Below the pieces are notes generated by a model that did not search any database, was not told the DNA's origin, and saw only the letters and a list, made by a program, of their open reading frames with translations. Of a stretch of 54,679 nt of DNA, positions 44,144 to 52,876 are shown piece after piece. Each line of letters opens with the position of its first letter. The stretch's first letter is position 1. Source of the stretch: Gammaproteobacteria bacterium (GTDB lineage: Bacteria > Pseudomonadota > Gammaproteobacteria > Tenderiales > Tenderiaceae); the NCBI GenBank assembly GCA_021731365.1, contig JAKFXL010000072.1:1-54679 (forward strand). The letters are read 5' to 3'. A program made the translations under genes and the position numbers.

Positions 44144-44626
44144 GTGATTAAAGAGAAGATGTTAGACATCCTGATGTATCTATTTGAACATTGTCTGGAC
44201 AGCGAAACCGGGGTGATGCCTGAGGAGTCGATTTTACGCGGCCACCTCGATGAAGCTGGTTTTCAGCACCAGGAGATCGAAAAGGCCTTTGCCTGGCTCG
44301 AAGCGCTGGCCAATGCCCGTGAGCACGAGTTTGATGACCGGTTTGAGGCCAATCGTTCCATTCGTATCTATGCTGCCCAGGAGCAGGTCCGTCTTGATCG
44401 GGAGTGCCGGGGATTTATGCAGTTTCTGGAGCAGACCGGTGTGTTGGATCCGGTAAACCGTGAACTGGTAATTGACCGCGCCATGGCACTGGAGTCGGAT
44501 GAGATTGACCTGCCACAACTGAAATGGGTCATCCTGATGGTACTGTTTAACCAGCCGGGACAGGAAGCGGCACTGGCCTGGATGGAAGATCTGCTGTTTG
44601 ACGGCATGTCGGCACACCTCCATTAA
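44144..44626 (+). CDS. smg: Smg family protein (DUF494)
   Basis: The 160-residue acidic helical protein matches the Smg family (MLDILMYLFEH near the start, FLEQTGVLDPVNRELVIDRAMAL, LPQLKWVILMVLFNQPG). Smg commonly lies between dprA and topA, as here, and its function is unknown. The start may be the GTG at 44144, which gives a MKE-like N-terminus, or the ATG five codons later. Confidence 0.9.
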   Translation: MIKEKMLDILMYLFEHCLDSETGVMPEESILRGHLDEAGFQHQEIEKAFAWLEALANAREHEFDDRFEANRSIRIYAAQEQVRLDRECRGFMQFLEQTGVLDPVNRELVIDRAMALESDEIDLPQLKWVILMVLFNQPGQEAALAWMEDLLFDGMSAHLH

Positions 44627-44744
44627 GCGTAGTGGGCATAACGCCTTGAGATAAAACCACCGTTGATGGTTGGTCGCCTAAACTCTGTAACGCTGCGACC
44701 GCTATCACCACAACCAATACCACGGACGACTGACGCAGAACTCC

Positions 44745-47039
44745 ATGAGCAAAAACCTAGTCATCGTAGAATCCCCAGCCAAGTGCAAGACGATTAAAAA
44801 GTATCTTGGTGCTGGTTTTGAAGTGTTGGCCTCCTATGGCCACGTGCGCGATCTGCTGCCTAAAGAGGGGGCGGTTGATACTGAGAATGGCTTTGCCATG
44901 AAGTATCAGGTGATCGACAAAAATCAGAAACATATCGACGCGATTGCCAAGGCCATTGCCAAGGCTGATGCCCTCTATCTGGCCACTGACCCTGATAGAG
45001 AGGGTGAGGCGATCTCTTGGCACATCTGTGAATACCTGAAAGAAAAAGGGTTGTTGAAAGGCAAGAGTGTTCAGCGTGTTGTCTTTCACGAGATCACCCA
45101 GAAGGCGATCCTGGATGCGATGGAAAATCCTCGTGAGCTTGCTACGGAGCTGGTGAACGCCCAGCAGGCGCGCCGTGCCCTTGATTATCTGGTCGGTTTT
45201 AATCTCTCACCGCTGTTGTGGAAAAAAATCCGCCGTGGCCTCTCCGCCGGGCGGGTACAGAGTCCGGCGCTACGTATGATTGTGGAACGCGAACTCGATA
45301 TTGAAAAGTTCGTCGCCCAAGAGTACTGGAGCATCGAGGCGGATCTGAATAAAGGGGCCGACTTCAAGGCCAAACTGATCCAGTACAGCAATGAAAAACT
45401 GAGTCAGTTCAGTGTCACCAATGGTGACCAGGCCGCTAACATTGAGCAGGTCTTGAATCAGGCGGCAGCCGGTGTTTTGAACGTCATTAAGGTTGATAAA
45501 AAGAAGCGCAAGCGCAATCCGGCCCCGCCTTTTATCACCTCCACCCTGCAACAGGAGGCGTCACGCAAACTTGGTTTTACCGCCCAGCGCACCATGCGTA
45601 TCGCCCAGCAGCTCTATGAAGGGATCGATACCGGCAGTGGTGCCACCGGTCTGATCAGCTACATGCGTACCGACTCGGTCAACCTGGCCAAAGAGGCGGT
45701 GGAGGAGATTCGCCACTACATCGGCGAACGTTTTGGGGCGGACAACGTGCCGCAAGAGCCAAACGTCTACAAGACCAAATCGAAAAATGCCCAGGAGGCC
45801 CATGAGGCGATTCGCCCCACCTCCGTTGAGCGTGACCCCGCCAGCCTTAAGGATGCATTGAATAAAGATCAGCTCAAGCTCTATGAGCTGATCTGGAAAC
45901 GGACCGTGGCCTGTCAGATGATTCACGCCACCATTAATACCATGGCGGTGGATATGACCGCTGGCAGCGCCGATCATATCTTCCGTGCCAACGGCTCTTC
46001 CGTGGAGACAGCAGGTTTCATGGCGGTCTACCTGGAAGATGTGGATGATGCCAAGGCGGCTGACGAAGAGAAGATGCTGCCCGCCATTGCCGAGGGCGAT
46101 ACCATCAAGCTCTTGAAGATCCGCCCTGAACAGCACTTCACTGAGCCGCCACCACGTTTCAGCGAGGCGAGTCTGGTGAAGGCGCTGGAAGAGCACGGCA
46201 TTGGCCGTCCTTCCACCTACGCCGCCATTATCTCCACGCTGCAGCAGCGTGAATATGTGACCCTCGACAAAAAACGGTTCCAGCCGACCGATGTCGGGCG
46301 CATCGTTAACAAGTTTCTGGCCGAGTACTTTTTTAAGTATGTGGACTATGAATTTACCGCCAAACTTGAGGATGAGTTGGATGCCGTCTCCCGTGGTGAG
46401 GGGGAGTGGACGCCGCTGCTGGAGAAGTTTTGGACCCCGTTTAAGGACAAAATCGACGAGATTGATGCCAACGTCAGCCGTCAGGATGTAACCCATGAGG
46501 CGCTGGATGAGGCGTGCCCAAAATGTGCCAAACCGCTCTCCATCCGCCTGGGACGCCGTGGCCGTTTTATCGGTTGCACCGGATTCCCTGAATGTGACTA
46601 TACCCGTGGTCTGGAGGGGGACGGTGAAGAGGGCTCCTCAGAGCCGGAAGTGGTTGAAGGGCGCAGCTGCCCCAAGTGTGAATCGCCGCTGATCATTCGT
46701 AGTGGTCGTTACGGCAAGTTTATCGGCTGTTCCAGTTACCCCAAGTGCAAACATATTGAACCGTTGGAGCAGCCTGCCGATACGGGGGTGAAGTGTCCTG
46801 AGTGTAACAAGGGGACCCTGGTCTCCCGTAAGTCCCGTTACGGCAAGATGTTTTTCTCCTGCTCCAGTTATCCCGACTGTAAATATGCGGTCTGGAATCC
46901 ACCCCTGAATGAGGTGTGCCCCAACTGTGCCTGGCCGATCCTGACCTTAAAGACCACCAAGCGCAATGGTACGGAGAAGGTCTGTCCACAGAAGGAGTGT
47001 GGTTACAGCGCCCCGGCTGAGGATGAGGCAGAGGAGTAG
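44745..47039 (+). CDS. topA: DNA topoisomerase I
   Basis: TopA relaxes negative supercoils. The 764 residues have a Toprim domain (IVESPAKCKTIKKYL at residue 6, DPDREGE near 82), the catalytic tyrosine in SYMRTDSVNL (Y306) and a zinc-ribbon tail. That tail shows three full Cys4 fingers of the CPKC...GCTGFPEC type and a fourth CPNC...CPQKEC pair. It ends exactly one base before the end of convergent cysB. Confidence 0.98.
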   Translation: MSKNLVIVESPAKCKTIKKYLGAGFEVLASYGHVRDLLPKEGAVDTENGFAMKYQVIDKNQKHIDAIAKAIAKADALYLATDPDREGEAISWHICEYLKEKGLLKGKSVQRVVFHEITQKAILDAMENPRELATELVNAQQARRALDYLVGFNLSPLLWKKIRRGLSAGRVQSPALRMIVERELDIEKFVAQEYWSIEADLNKGADFKAKLIQYSNEKLSQFSVTNGDQAANIEQVLNQAAAGVLNVIKVDKKKRKRNPAPPFITSTLQQEASRKLGFTAQRTMRIAQQLYEGIDTGSGATGLISYMRTDSVNLAKEAVEEIRHYIGERFGADNVPQEPNVYKTKSKNAQEAHEAIRPTSVERDPASLKDALNKDQLKLYELIWKRTVACQMIHATINTMAVDMTAGSADHIFRANGSSVETAGFMAVYLEDVDDAKAADEEKMLPAIAEGDTIKLLKIRPEQHFTEPPPRFSEASLVKALEEHGIGRPSTYAAIISTLQQREYVTLDKKRFQPTDVGRIVNKFLAEYFFKYVDYEFTAKLEDELDAVSRGEGEWTPLLEKFWTPFKDKIDEIDANVSRQDVTHEALDEACPKCAKPLSIRLGRRGRFIGCTGFPECDYTRGLEGDGEEGSSEPEVVEGRSCPKCESPLIIRSGRYGKFIGCSSYPKCKHIEPLEQPADTGVKCPECNKGTLVSRKSRYGKMFFSCSSYPDCKYAVWNPPLNEVCPNCAWPILTLKTTKRNGTEKVCPQKECGYSAPAEDEAEE

Positions 47040-47993
47040 TTAACCTTCGTCAGCAATGTCGTCCCCGAGACGGTGTCCCGCCATGGCCGCTTCCACTGTG
47101 TTGCGGTCAAGGTGTGGGGCAAACAGTTCAATAAAATCATAAAGATAACGTCGTAGGTAGGCCCCCTTGCGGATGCCGATGCGGGTGATGCTCGGTTCAA
47201 ACAGGTGTGCCGCATCAATCGCCGTCAGCGCCGTGTCGCGCTTCGGATCAAAGGCCATCTTCGCCAGAATCCCCACCCCCAGCCCCAGTTCCACGTAAGT
47301 TTTGATGACATCGGAGTCGATGGCAGTTAATACCACGTTAGGGGTAAGCCCTTTGGCCTCAAAGGCTTGATTGATCTTGGTGCGTCCCGCCACCGCAAAA
47401 TCATAGGTAACAATAGGGTGCTGAGCCAGCGCCTCCAGTGTTAATGATTTGAGTTTAGTCAGGGGGTGGTCCGGTGGGCAGACCACGCAGCGGTTCCACT
47501 CATGGCAGGGCAGCATCACCAGGTCGGGAAAATTTTCGATGGCTTCGGTAGCGATGGCGATATCGGCATGCCCCTTGGCGGCCAGTTCAGCCACATGGGC
47601 GGGGCTGCCCTGGTGTAGCTCGAGCCGTACGTCAGGGTAACGTTTTTTGAATTTTGCGATGGCGGGTGGCAGGGCGTAGCGGGCCTGGGTATGGGTGGTG
47701 GCGATGGAGAGGCGGCCGTTGCCCTCGTTGGTATATTCGCCACTGACCTTTTTGATATTGCTAACCTCCTGCAGTATCCGTTCTGTGATGGCCAGTATGG
47801 CTAGCCCCGGCTCGGTGATGCCCACCAGCCGTTTACCGTTGCGTTCAAAAATCTGTACATTCAGCTCATCTTCCAGCAGGCGGATCTGGCTGCTGACCCC
47901 CGGTTGGGCGGTATAGAGGGCGTCGGCAGCGGCCGAGACGTTGAGGTTGCGGCGGGCGACTTCACGGATGTAGACGAGCTGTTGTAGTTTCAT
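47040..47993 (-). CDS. cysB: CysB-like LysR transcriptional regulator
   Basis: CysB controls sulfur assimilation and responds to N-acetylserine. The 317 residues begin MKLQQLVYIREVARRNLNVS, with the CysB-type helix-turn-helix (AAADALYTAQPGVSSQIRLLE) and a typical sensor domain. The adjacency to topA is the same as in several gammaproteobacteria. A Cbl-like paralogue is possible, but the N-terminal sequence and synteny favour CysB. The 245-base gap upstream shows no obvious RNA element. Confidence 0.92.
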   Translation of the reverse strand: MKLQQLVYIREVARRNLNVSAAADALYTAQPGVSSQIRLLEDELNVQIFERNGKRLVGITEPGLAILAITERILQEVSNIKKVSGEYTNEGNGRLSIATTHTQARYALPPAIAKFKKRYPDVRLELHQGSPAHVAELAAKGHADIAIATEAIENFPDLVMLPCHEWNRCVVCPPDHPLTKLKSLTLEALAQHPIVTYDFAVAGRTKINQAFEAKGLTPNVVLTAIDSDVIKTYVELGLGVGILAKMAFDPKRDTALTAIDAAHLFEPSITRIGIRKGAYLRRYLYDFIELFAPHLDRNTVEAAMAGHRLGDDIADEG

Positions 47994-48130
47994 ACGGGTT
48001 CTTTATATGATTTGAGGATAAGAATAGATCATCATATTCCTAATATCAATAAAGCTTGGGAATATGGTTTTAGTGCATCAAGTGTGGGGTCGGACAAGTG
48101 GACCGCTGGGTATTGCGAAGGCTGATCCCT

Positions 48131-48152
48131 AATCTGTCTGGAATCTGTCTGG
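48131..48152. repeat. Tandem 11-bp direct repeat upstream of the receiver gene
   Basis: AATCTGTCTGG occurs twice without a gap, so the copies are 11 bases apart, close to one helical turn. It lies about 87-108 bases upstream of the receiver-domain gene and could be a regulator binding site. Chance or a small duplication is also possible. Confidence 0.4.
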
Positions 48153-48238
48153 ATTAAAGTCGCCTCTGCTGGACCCGATATCTTGGAAAGAGTCTGCGTC
48201 ACTCACGGCGTAGAGATGGGCCTTAATCAGGAGCGCCG

Positions 48239-48643
48239 ATGTTACAGGAGTTTGATTTTGCGACTGGAAAGACGGTAAACCCCAAGCGCCGTCAGGTGAT
48301 CATCCTGCTTGAGGATGCCGCCCAGGCTGATGAGTTGCAGCAGATCTTGCGCCAGAAAGCCTACCCGGTGATCGGCAAAACCACGGAGCTGCGTGAAGCG
48401 CTGGAGATGGTGGGCAAACACAAAGTTGGCATTCTCTTTCTTGACGCGGATAGTGCGGGTGGAAATGCGATGGGGCTGTTGACCACTATCCGAACTAAGT
48501 TTCCTGAGTTTAACGTGGTACTGACCAGCGCTACCGTTACCAAGGAGCTGCTGACGGAGTCGATAGCCAATGGGGCGGCAGGTTTTTTGGTCAGGCCGAT
48601 TGGGCAGGAGTCGTTACAAAAGGTGCTGGATAAAATTAAGTAG
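48239..48643 (+). CDS. Stand-alone receiver-like domain protein
   Basis: The 134 residues form one CheY-like fold without an output domain. The acidic pair is in LLEDA (25-26), the phospho-acceptor is D69 in LFLDADSAGG, and the Thr/Ser switch is in LTSA (96-97). The invariant lysine is replaced by arginine in LVRPIG (R119). That change usually weakens the phosphorylation response, so it may be a partner-binding protein. AGGAG lies 5 bases before the ATG. The first ~17 residues are an extra N-terminal extension. No histidine kinase gene is adjacent. Confidence 0.85.
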   Translation: MLQEFDFATGKTVNPKRRQVIILLEDAAQADELQQILRQKAYPVIGKTTELREALEMVGKHKVGILFLDADSAGGNAMGLLTTIRTKFPEFNVVLTSATVTKELLTESIANGAAGFLVRPIGQESLQKVLDKIK

Positions 48644-48657
48644 TTAGGCAGCGCCGT

Positions 48658-49428
48658 TCATAGGCTTTGCAACTGAGCCAGCTCCGCTTTCATCCCCCTA
48701 ACCTCTTTAAGTGCCCGTTTGAAAAAGGGGCGCACAGTGCTCTTCAGGTGCGGTAGCGCCTGGTTATCAGGGATCTCCTTCAGTACACAAAACAGCGCCA
48801 GGGCGTAGGCCATCTGTCCTTCGGTCAGCTCCCCCAGCAGCTGGACCCCTTTGGGTTTGCAGCTGCCGCAGCTACCAATATGGTAGTTAAAGGCGTTGTT
48901 GGTGAGAAAAAGTCCAAATCCCATGAAGATAGCCAGAAGGTCAGTGGCGTGGCCACGATTTTCGTTACCGCCTGGCGGAGATTCAGGGGTGAGCTGCGCC
49001 AGCGGGCTGGCGAGGTTTTGGGCCATGATGGTGATCAGTAGGTCGGGTTGGCGGAGCAGGATGGGGTCGTAGGGAATTGGCAGTTGTTGCCCATCTTCGA
49101 CCAGAATAAGCGCTTGATCACCACGGGTGGGGCCGTTGATCTCAATGGCCGGGGCAACCAGCGCCGCCATCTCCTCGTTGATCGGGATGAGCTGAGTGGG
49201 CCACTTTTGCAGCGCCATATACCCCTTGATCCGCTCCAGAATCAGGAGGGCCAAGGTATGGCCGTCGTCGGACTGATCATAAAAATGGGTTTTGGTGGGG
49301 GTGATCAGCTCCGTATGGGTGTAGAACAGGTCGCGGTCAAAGTTGCGTAGCGCCCAGGCGTAACTCTCCCACAACCATTCGGTGGTCCCTTCGTCGAGCA
49401 GTGGTTTGTTGCGAAACAGCGAAAACAT
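48658..49428 (-). CDS. Uncharacterised conserved-looking protein, 256 residues
   Basis: No family was recognised. The 256 residues are mixed helical and acidic near the N-terminus (FSLFRNKPLLDEGT). A central region has HATDLLAIFMGFGLFL and then GSCGSCKPKG, a CxxC pair. The C-terminal helical part ends MKAELAQLQSL. The CxxC pair could bind metal or form a disulfide. There is no signal peptide. It converges with the receiver gene (14-base gap) and has the cyclic-nucleotide-binding gene upstream on the same strand, ~100 bases away across a terminator. Confidence 0.8.
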   Translation of the reverse strand: MFSLFRNKPLLDEGTTEWLWESYAWALRNFDRDLFYTHTELITPTKTHFYDQSDDGHTLALLILERIKGYMALQKWPTQLIPINEEMAALVAPAIEINGPTRGDQALILVEDGQQLPIPYDPILLRQPDLLITIMAQNLASPLAQLTPESPPGGNENRGHATDLLAIFMGFGLFLTNNAFNYHIGSCGSCKPKGVQLLGELTEGQMAYALALFCVLKEIPDNQALPHLKSTVRPFFKRALKEVRGMKAELAQLQSL

Positions 49429-49474
49429 GGGATGACAACACTCGTAGTGGTGGGCGCATATTCTGCCAGCTAAT

Positions 49475-49497
49475 AAAAAAGGCGCAAGTATGCGCCT
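49475..49497 (-). terminator. Intrinsic terminator after the second cyclic-nucleotide-binding gene
   Basis: On the minus strand AGGCGC pairs with GCGCCT around the loop ATACTT, followed by a run of six T. It lies about 30 bases past the end of the cNMP-binding gene and separates it from the 256-residue gene. Confidence 0.85.
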
Positions 49498-49526
49498 CTG
49501 TGGTGTGGTATATCAGATTGTTGCCA

Positions 49527-50009
49527 TCAGTACCGACCGTAGGACTTGTTGATGTAGTTGGTCAGCTGCTGTGTCTCCTGGTTCATACGCATCAGGTTGG
49601 TGTGGGTATTGCGGAACAGGGCGCACATTACCTTGTAGGTGATACGTGGGTGGTCATCGAGCAGGGACTCAAAGGCGTCTGGCTCCAGGGTGTAGACCGT
49701 GGCACTGCCGTTAGCGCGCAGTGTGGCCTTGCGGGGAGAGCGGTCGACAAATGCGCGGGTACCGGCGCACTCCCCCTGGCTCATGGTGTAGACCACACTC
49801 TGCTCGCCCTCATTGTCGCTGATCACGTCGAGCTTGCCATCAATGAGGATGAAGAGGGTGCTGGCAGTACCCCCTTCGCTGGAGAGCAGCTCACCGTCGT
49901 TGAGTTCTCGTGAACCCATGACGGCGCTGAGAATGCTACTCTCGGCGACAGTCAGCTCGTTGCCTATGGAACTGTTACACAGCTTTTCAACATCTGCTTT
50001 ATTGCTCAT
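49527..50009 (-). CDS. Stand-alone cyclic nucleotide-binding domain protein (second)
   Basis: The 160-residue protein is a cNMP-binding beta-roll (STLFILIDGKLDVISD, GECAGTRAFVDRSPRKATLRA with the Arg of a phosphate-binding cassette) with a C-terminal helix and no DNA-binding domain. It is similar in size and layout to the protein at 9272-9760, but clearly a different sequence. A terminator follows it. It is divergent from yeaD, and the gap between them holds two palindromes. Ligand and partner are unknown. Confidence 0.85.
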   Translation of the reverse strand: MSNKADVEKLCNSSIGNELTVAESSILSAVMGSRELNDGELLSSEGGTASTLFILIDGKLDVISDNEGEQSVVYTMSQGECAGTRAFVDRSPRKATLRANGSATVYTLEPDAFESLLDDHPRITYKVMCALFRNTHTNLMRMNQETQQLTNYINKSYGRY

Positions 50010-50113
50010 CGTGCAAGCCTCCTTAATACGGGTTCATATCCATTGTCGGCCCCTGGCCGGTAAATTAAATCTAACATTCAGTGTGGCTAATACTGTGGTT
50101 CTTGCAGTGGTCA

Positions 50114-50157
50114 CGCTATCATAGCGCGTACAGAACAACTTGCTGGCCATTATGGCC
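50114..50157. promoter_or_regulatory. Two 6-1-6 palindromes in the cNMP-gene/yeaD divergent region
   Basis: CGCTAT-C-ATAGCG (50114-50126) and GGCCAT-T-ATGGCC (50145-50157) are perfect palindromes 31 bases apart in a 184-base gap. Their sequences differ, so two different regulators or chance are possible. The regulator is unknown. Confidence 0.25.
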
Positions 50158-50193
50158 GAGTTTGGTTGCAAAAATATATCATAAGGAATTTTA

Positions 50194-51108
50194 ATGATGA
50201 CACCCTCTCCAGAACAGTTAAACAGTCAGTTGGGCATTAAGGGCCAGATAGTCTTCACAGAAGGAGCGGGGGGGCTGACCATGATTGAGGTCAATAACGC
50301 CCAGGCAACAGCCACCATCGCCCTGCAGGGGGCTCATCTACTGACCTGGACACCCCAGGGCCAACAGCCGGTGATCTGGCTCTCCACTGCCGCCAAATTT
50401 GCCCCGGGCAAGTCAGTGCGCGGCGGTATTCCCATCTGCTGGCCCTGGTTTGGTCCACATGAGAGTGAAGCAGGATACCCCGCCCACGGTTATGCCCGTA
50501 CTGTGGAGTGGCAGGTTGTGGAGACAGAGGCGCTGGCCAGCGGAGCGACCCGCCTGCTGTTCCGTTTTAGTGGTGATGAAGCCAGTGCAAAAATGTGGCC
50601 CCATACAACCCCGTGCGACTATCAGATCACCGTTGGTACGGCGCTGGAGCTGGAGCTGCTGACCCGTAATCAGGGCACAACCCCGGTTACCATCGGTCAG
50701 GCGCTACACACCTACTTTGCTATTAGTGATATCCGTGATGTGACGGTGGCGGGGCTGGATGGTTGCCCATACCTCGATAAGGTCGATGGTTTTAAACGTA
50801 AACAGCAGGATGGGGCGGTTGATTTTAGTGGTGAAACTGACCGTATCTACCTGGAATCAACAGCTGACTGCATCATTGACGATGCTGCCCTGGAGCGTCG
50901 TATCCGCATTAGCAAACGTAACAGTGGCTCCACTATCGTCTGGAACCCCTGGGTTGAAAAGGCGACACAGATGGGCGATCTGGGCGAGCGCAGCTATCTG
51001 GGCATGGTCTGTGTTGAGAGCGCCAACGCCGCTGATGATGTGGTGACGATCCCTGCAGGCGGCGAACATAATCTGTACGTCCGTTATGACGTTGAGCCGC
51101 GTGGCTGA
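50194..51108 (+). CDS. yeaD: Glucose-6-phosphate 1-epimerase / hexose-6-phosphate mutarotase (YeaD-like)
   Basis: YeaD-type aldose-1-epimerases interconvert alpha and beta forms of hexose-6-phosphates. The 304 residues have ATIALQGAHLLTW, GKSVRGGIPICWPWFG, HGYART and NPWVEKA, all typical of the family. AAGGAA precedes the paired ATG codons. It opens a small plus-strand set, because the HIT-like gene overlaps its end by 23 bases. Confidence 0.93.
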   Translation: MMTPSPEQLNSQLGIKGQIVFTEGAGGLTMIEVNNAQATATIALQGAHLLTWTPQGQQPVIWLSTAAKFAPGKSVRGGIPICWPWFGPHESEAGYPAHGYARTVEWQVVETEALASGATRLLFRFSGDEASAKMWPHTTPCDYQITVGTALELELLTRNQGTTPVTIGQALHTYFAISDIRDVTVAGLDGCPYLDKVDGFKRKQQDGAVDFSGETDRIYLESTADCIIDDAALERRIRISKRNSGSTIVWNPWVEKATQMGDLGERSYLGMVCVESANAADDVVTIPAGGEHNLYVRYDVEPRG

Positions 51109-51526
51109 TTTACATCCCCAGCTGCAAAAGGATTGTCTGGTGGTGGGGCGTTTCCCGCTCTGCCAGCTGCTGCTGTTGCGGGATGCCCACTACCCCTGGT
51201 TTGTGCTGGTCCCGGATCGTGACGGGATCAGCGAGATCTACCAGTTGAGCGATGTCGATCAACAGCAGCTGATGCGCGAGTCAACGATGTTGTCTCGGGC
51301 GCTGGTCGCCGCGTTTGTTCCGGATAAACTCAACATTGCAGCACTGGGCAATGTGGTGCCTCAGCTCCATGTGCACCATGTGGTGCGCTACACCGATGAT
51401 GCCGCATGGCCGGCACCGGTGTGGGGTAAAGTGGCCGCCAAGGGTTACACAACAGAGGGGTTAGCCGCCGTGGTTGAAAAACTCCGGCACGCGTTAACTA
51501 TTAACGATTTTGAATATTGGGTGTAA
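51086..51526 (+). CDS. HIT domain family hydrolase
   Basis: The 146-residue protein has the histidine triad as QLHVHHVV and an N-terminal Ap4A-hydrolase-like core (YPWFVLVPDR). HIT proteins hydrolyse nucleotide conjugates. The start is uncertain: the ATG at 51086 has no ribosome-binding site, and a GTG at 51101 (giving MADLHPQL, a common start in this family) is equally likely. Overlap with yeaD suggests coupled translation. Confidence 0.88.
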   Translation: MTLSRVADLHPQLQKDCLVVGRFPLCQLLLLRDAHYPWFVLVPDRDGISEIYQLSDVDQQQLMRESTMLSRALVAAFVPDKLNIAALGNVVPQLHVHHVVRYTDDAAWPAPVWGKVAAKGYTTEGLAAVVEKLRHALTINDFEYWV

Positions 51527-51538
51527 GGACGTTTGTAT

Positions 51539-51892
51539 ATGTCAGAACAGCAGTTAGAGGCGATCCGCCGGATTAAAAAGAGCCACGAAAACCTGGTGGT
51601 CACACTTGGCATCACCATTGGTGTGGTGCTGGGGATCTACTTTTTTACCTTTGCCGCCCTGATCGATAGCGCCCGGCCATATGTCATCCAGTTTATGATG
51701 GTGACCACGGTGCTGCTGGTTGTAGCGTTGTTCTATGTAAAACAGATAGCCTTCTTTTTTACCCGGCGACTGCTTGGGCGCAAGGCGGAGTGCAAGGCGC
51801 TGCTGGCGTTGCTGGTGGTGGCAGATCTGGCCAAGGATGAGCAGCAGCTGGAACAACAGCTGGGACTAAAGTTAGGAGCAACGCTAGAGTAA
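51539..51892 (+). CDS. Two-helix membrane protein, uncharacterised
   Basis: The 117-residue protein has two membrane helices (about 22-42 and 50-70) and a cytoplasmic Leu/Glu-rich tail (ALLALLVVADLAKDEQQLEQQ) likely to form a helix or coiled coil. GGAC precedes this ATG by 7 bases. An in-frame TTG lies 6 bases upstream. It follows the HIT-like gene after 12 bases, so it is probably the third gene of the operon. No family is recognised. Confidence 0.7.
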   Translation: MSEQQLEAIRRIKKSHENLVVTLGITIGVVLGIYFFTFAALIDSARPYVIQFMMVTTVLLVVALFYVKQIAFFFTRRLLGRKAECKALLALLVVADLAKDEQQLEQQLGLKLGATLE

Positions 51893-51898
51893 GTCCCC

Positions 51899-52438
51899 TT
51901 ACTCTTTCCAGCGCTCCATATCCACCTGTACGTTCTGCTTGTTGTTACTGATCCAGCAGTCACCGTCCTGGATGGTGCACTGTAGCCGCATGGAGCGCTC
52001 CACCATGGTGGCCAGTGATTCGGCGACCCCTTCAGCAAGTTTGACCACTTTGAGGTTATCAAACCGCTGTACGAGCGTGCGGTTCTGCTCCCACCACACC
52101 TGTGCACTACGATGGCCGTAGCAGTAGATGATCACCTGACGGCTGCGGCCACACGCTTTACGAATCCGCTTTTCGTCCGGTTGGCCCAGCTCTATCCATA
52201 ACTCAATCTCATCGCTGTAGTTTTTGTTCCAGAGTTCAGGCTCATCATCGGCACTTAACCCTTTGGTAAACTCCAACCGCTCGTCAGCGTTCAGGGCAAA
52301 GGCGAGTAGCCGTACCATCATTCGCTCGTTGGTTTCCGACGGGTGTTGGGCAATGGTGAGTGGATGCTCTTGATAGTAGTGGCGATCCATGTCGCTGATG
52401 GATATCTCAGCCTTAAAGATGGTGGCTTTGAGCGCCAT
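51899..52438 (-). CDS. yaeQ: YaeQ family protein
   Basis: The 179 residues start MALKATIFKAEISISDMDR and contain HPSETNERMMVRLLAFAL, DEPELW and IELGQPDEKRIRKACGR, all typical of YaeQ, which has a PD-(D/E)XK nuclease-like fold. In E. coli a link to transcription or RfaH suppression was proposed, but the function is unclear. It follows the lipoprotein gene on the same strand with a 1-base overlap. Confidence 0.93.
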   Translation of the reverse strand: MALKATIFKAEISISDMDRHYYQEHPLTIAQHPSETNERMMVRLLAFALNADERLEFTKGLSADDEPELWNKNYSDEIELWIELGQPDEKRIRKACGRSRQVIIYCYGHRSAQVWWEQNRTLVQRFDNLKVVKLAEGVAESLATMVERSMRLQCTIQDGDCWISNNKQNVQVDMERWKE

Positions 52439-52722
52439 TATTTCACCTCTTCGATATAGGTGCGCGCTATCGGGGTCTGGACGTAGATTTTTTTGCCTTT
52501 TTTGAGTGCCCAGAAGTAGTAGTACCCTTTTTCTGGCTCACTGGTGATTTTGCTGTTTTTTACAATCCAGGTTTTAACGTGGTTGCCCTCAACAAAAGTT
52601 ACCTGATAGTCGCCCTCCATCCAGGTAACACCGATGCGGCTAAGGCGGTTTTGCTGCTCTTCCGAACAGCCTGTCAGCAGGATGGCGGTGAGTAGTGCGA
52701 CAAGTAACACAGTTTTAGACAC
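52438..52722 (-). CDS. Small lipoprotein
   Basis: The 94-residue precursor begins with a GTG (MSKTVLLVALLTAILLTGC), giving a lipobox LLTGC with the modified Cys at about residue 19. AGGA lies 9 bases upstream. A longer reading to 52779 has no lipoprotein-like start. The mature part is a small beta-rich domain. No family name is recognised. Its stop overlaps the start of yaeQ by 1 base, so they form one transcript. Confidence 0.75.
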   Translation of the reverse strand: MSKTVLLVALLTAILLTGCSEEQQNRLSRIGVTWMEGDYQVTFVEGNHVKTWIVKNSKITSEPEKGYYYFWALKKGKKIYVQTPIARTYIEEVK

Positions 52723-52876
52723 GTTATAGTTTCCTTGAATGCAACAGACAGAGTGGTAACAGTTTCCACCCGGCAGCAATGGCAGCGTATTCTAGCTCAA
52801 GTTGGCCGATCATTTTGCAGAAGTAAAGGTAGTGCGGCAAGAAGATGGCCGCCCGACACTATACATAGGGATCGAC

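Noticed and set aside
45561-46496. Long open frame (311 codons) on the strand opposite topA
   Set aside because: It lies entirely within topA, which has all its motifs. The antisense frame gives no recognisable family, so it is a by-product of topA codon use.
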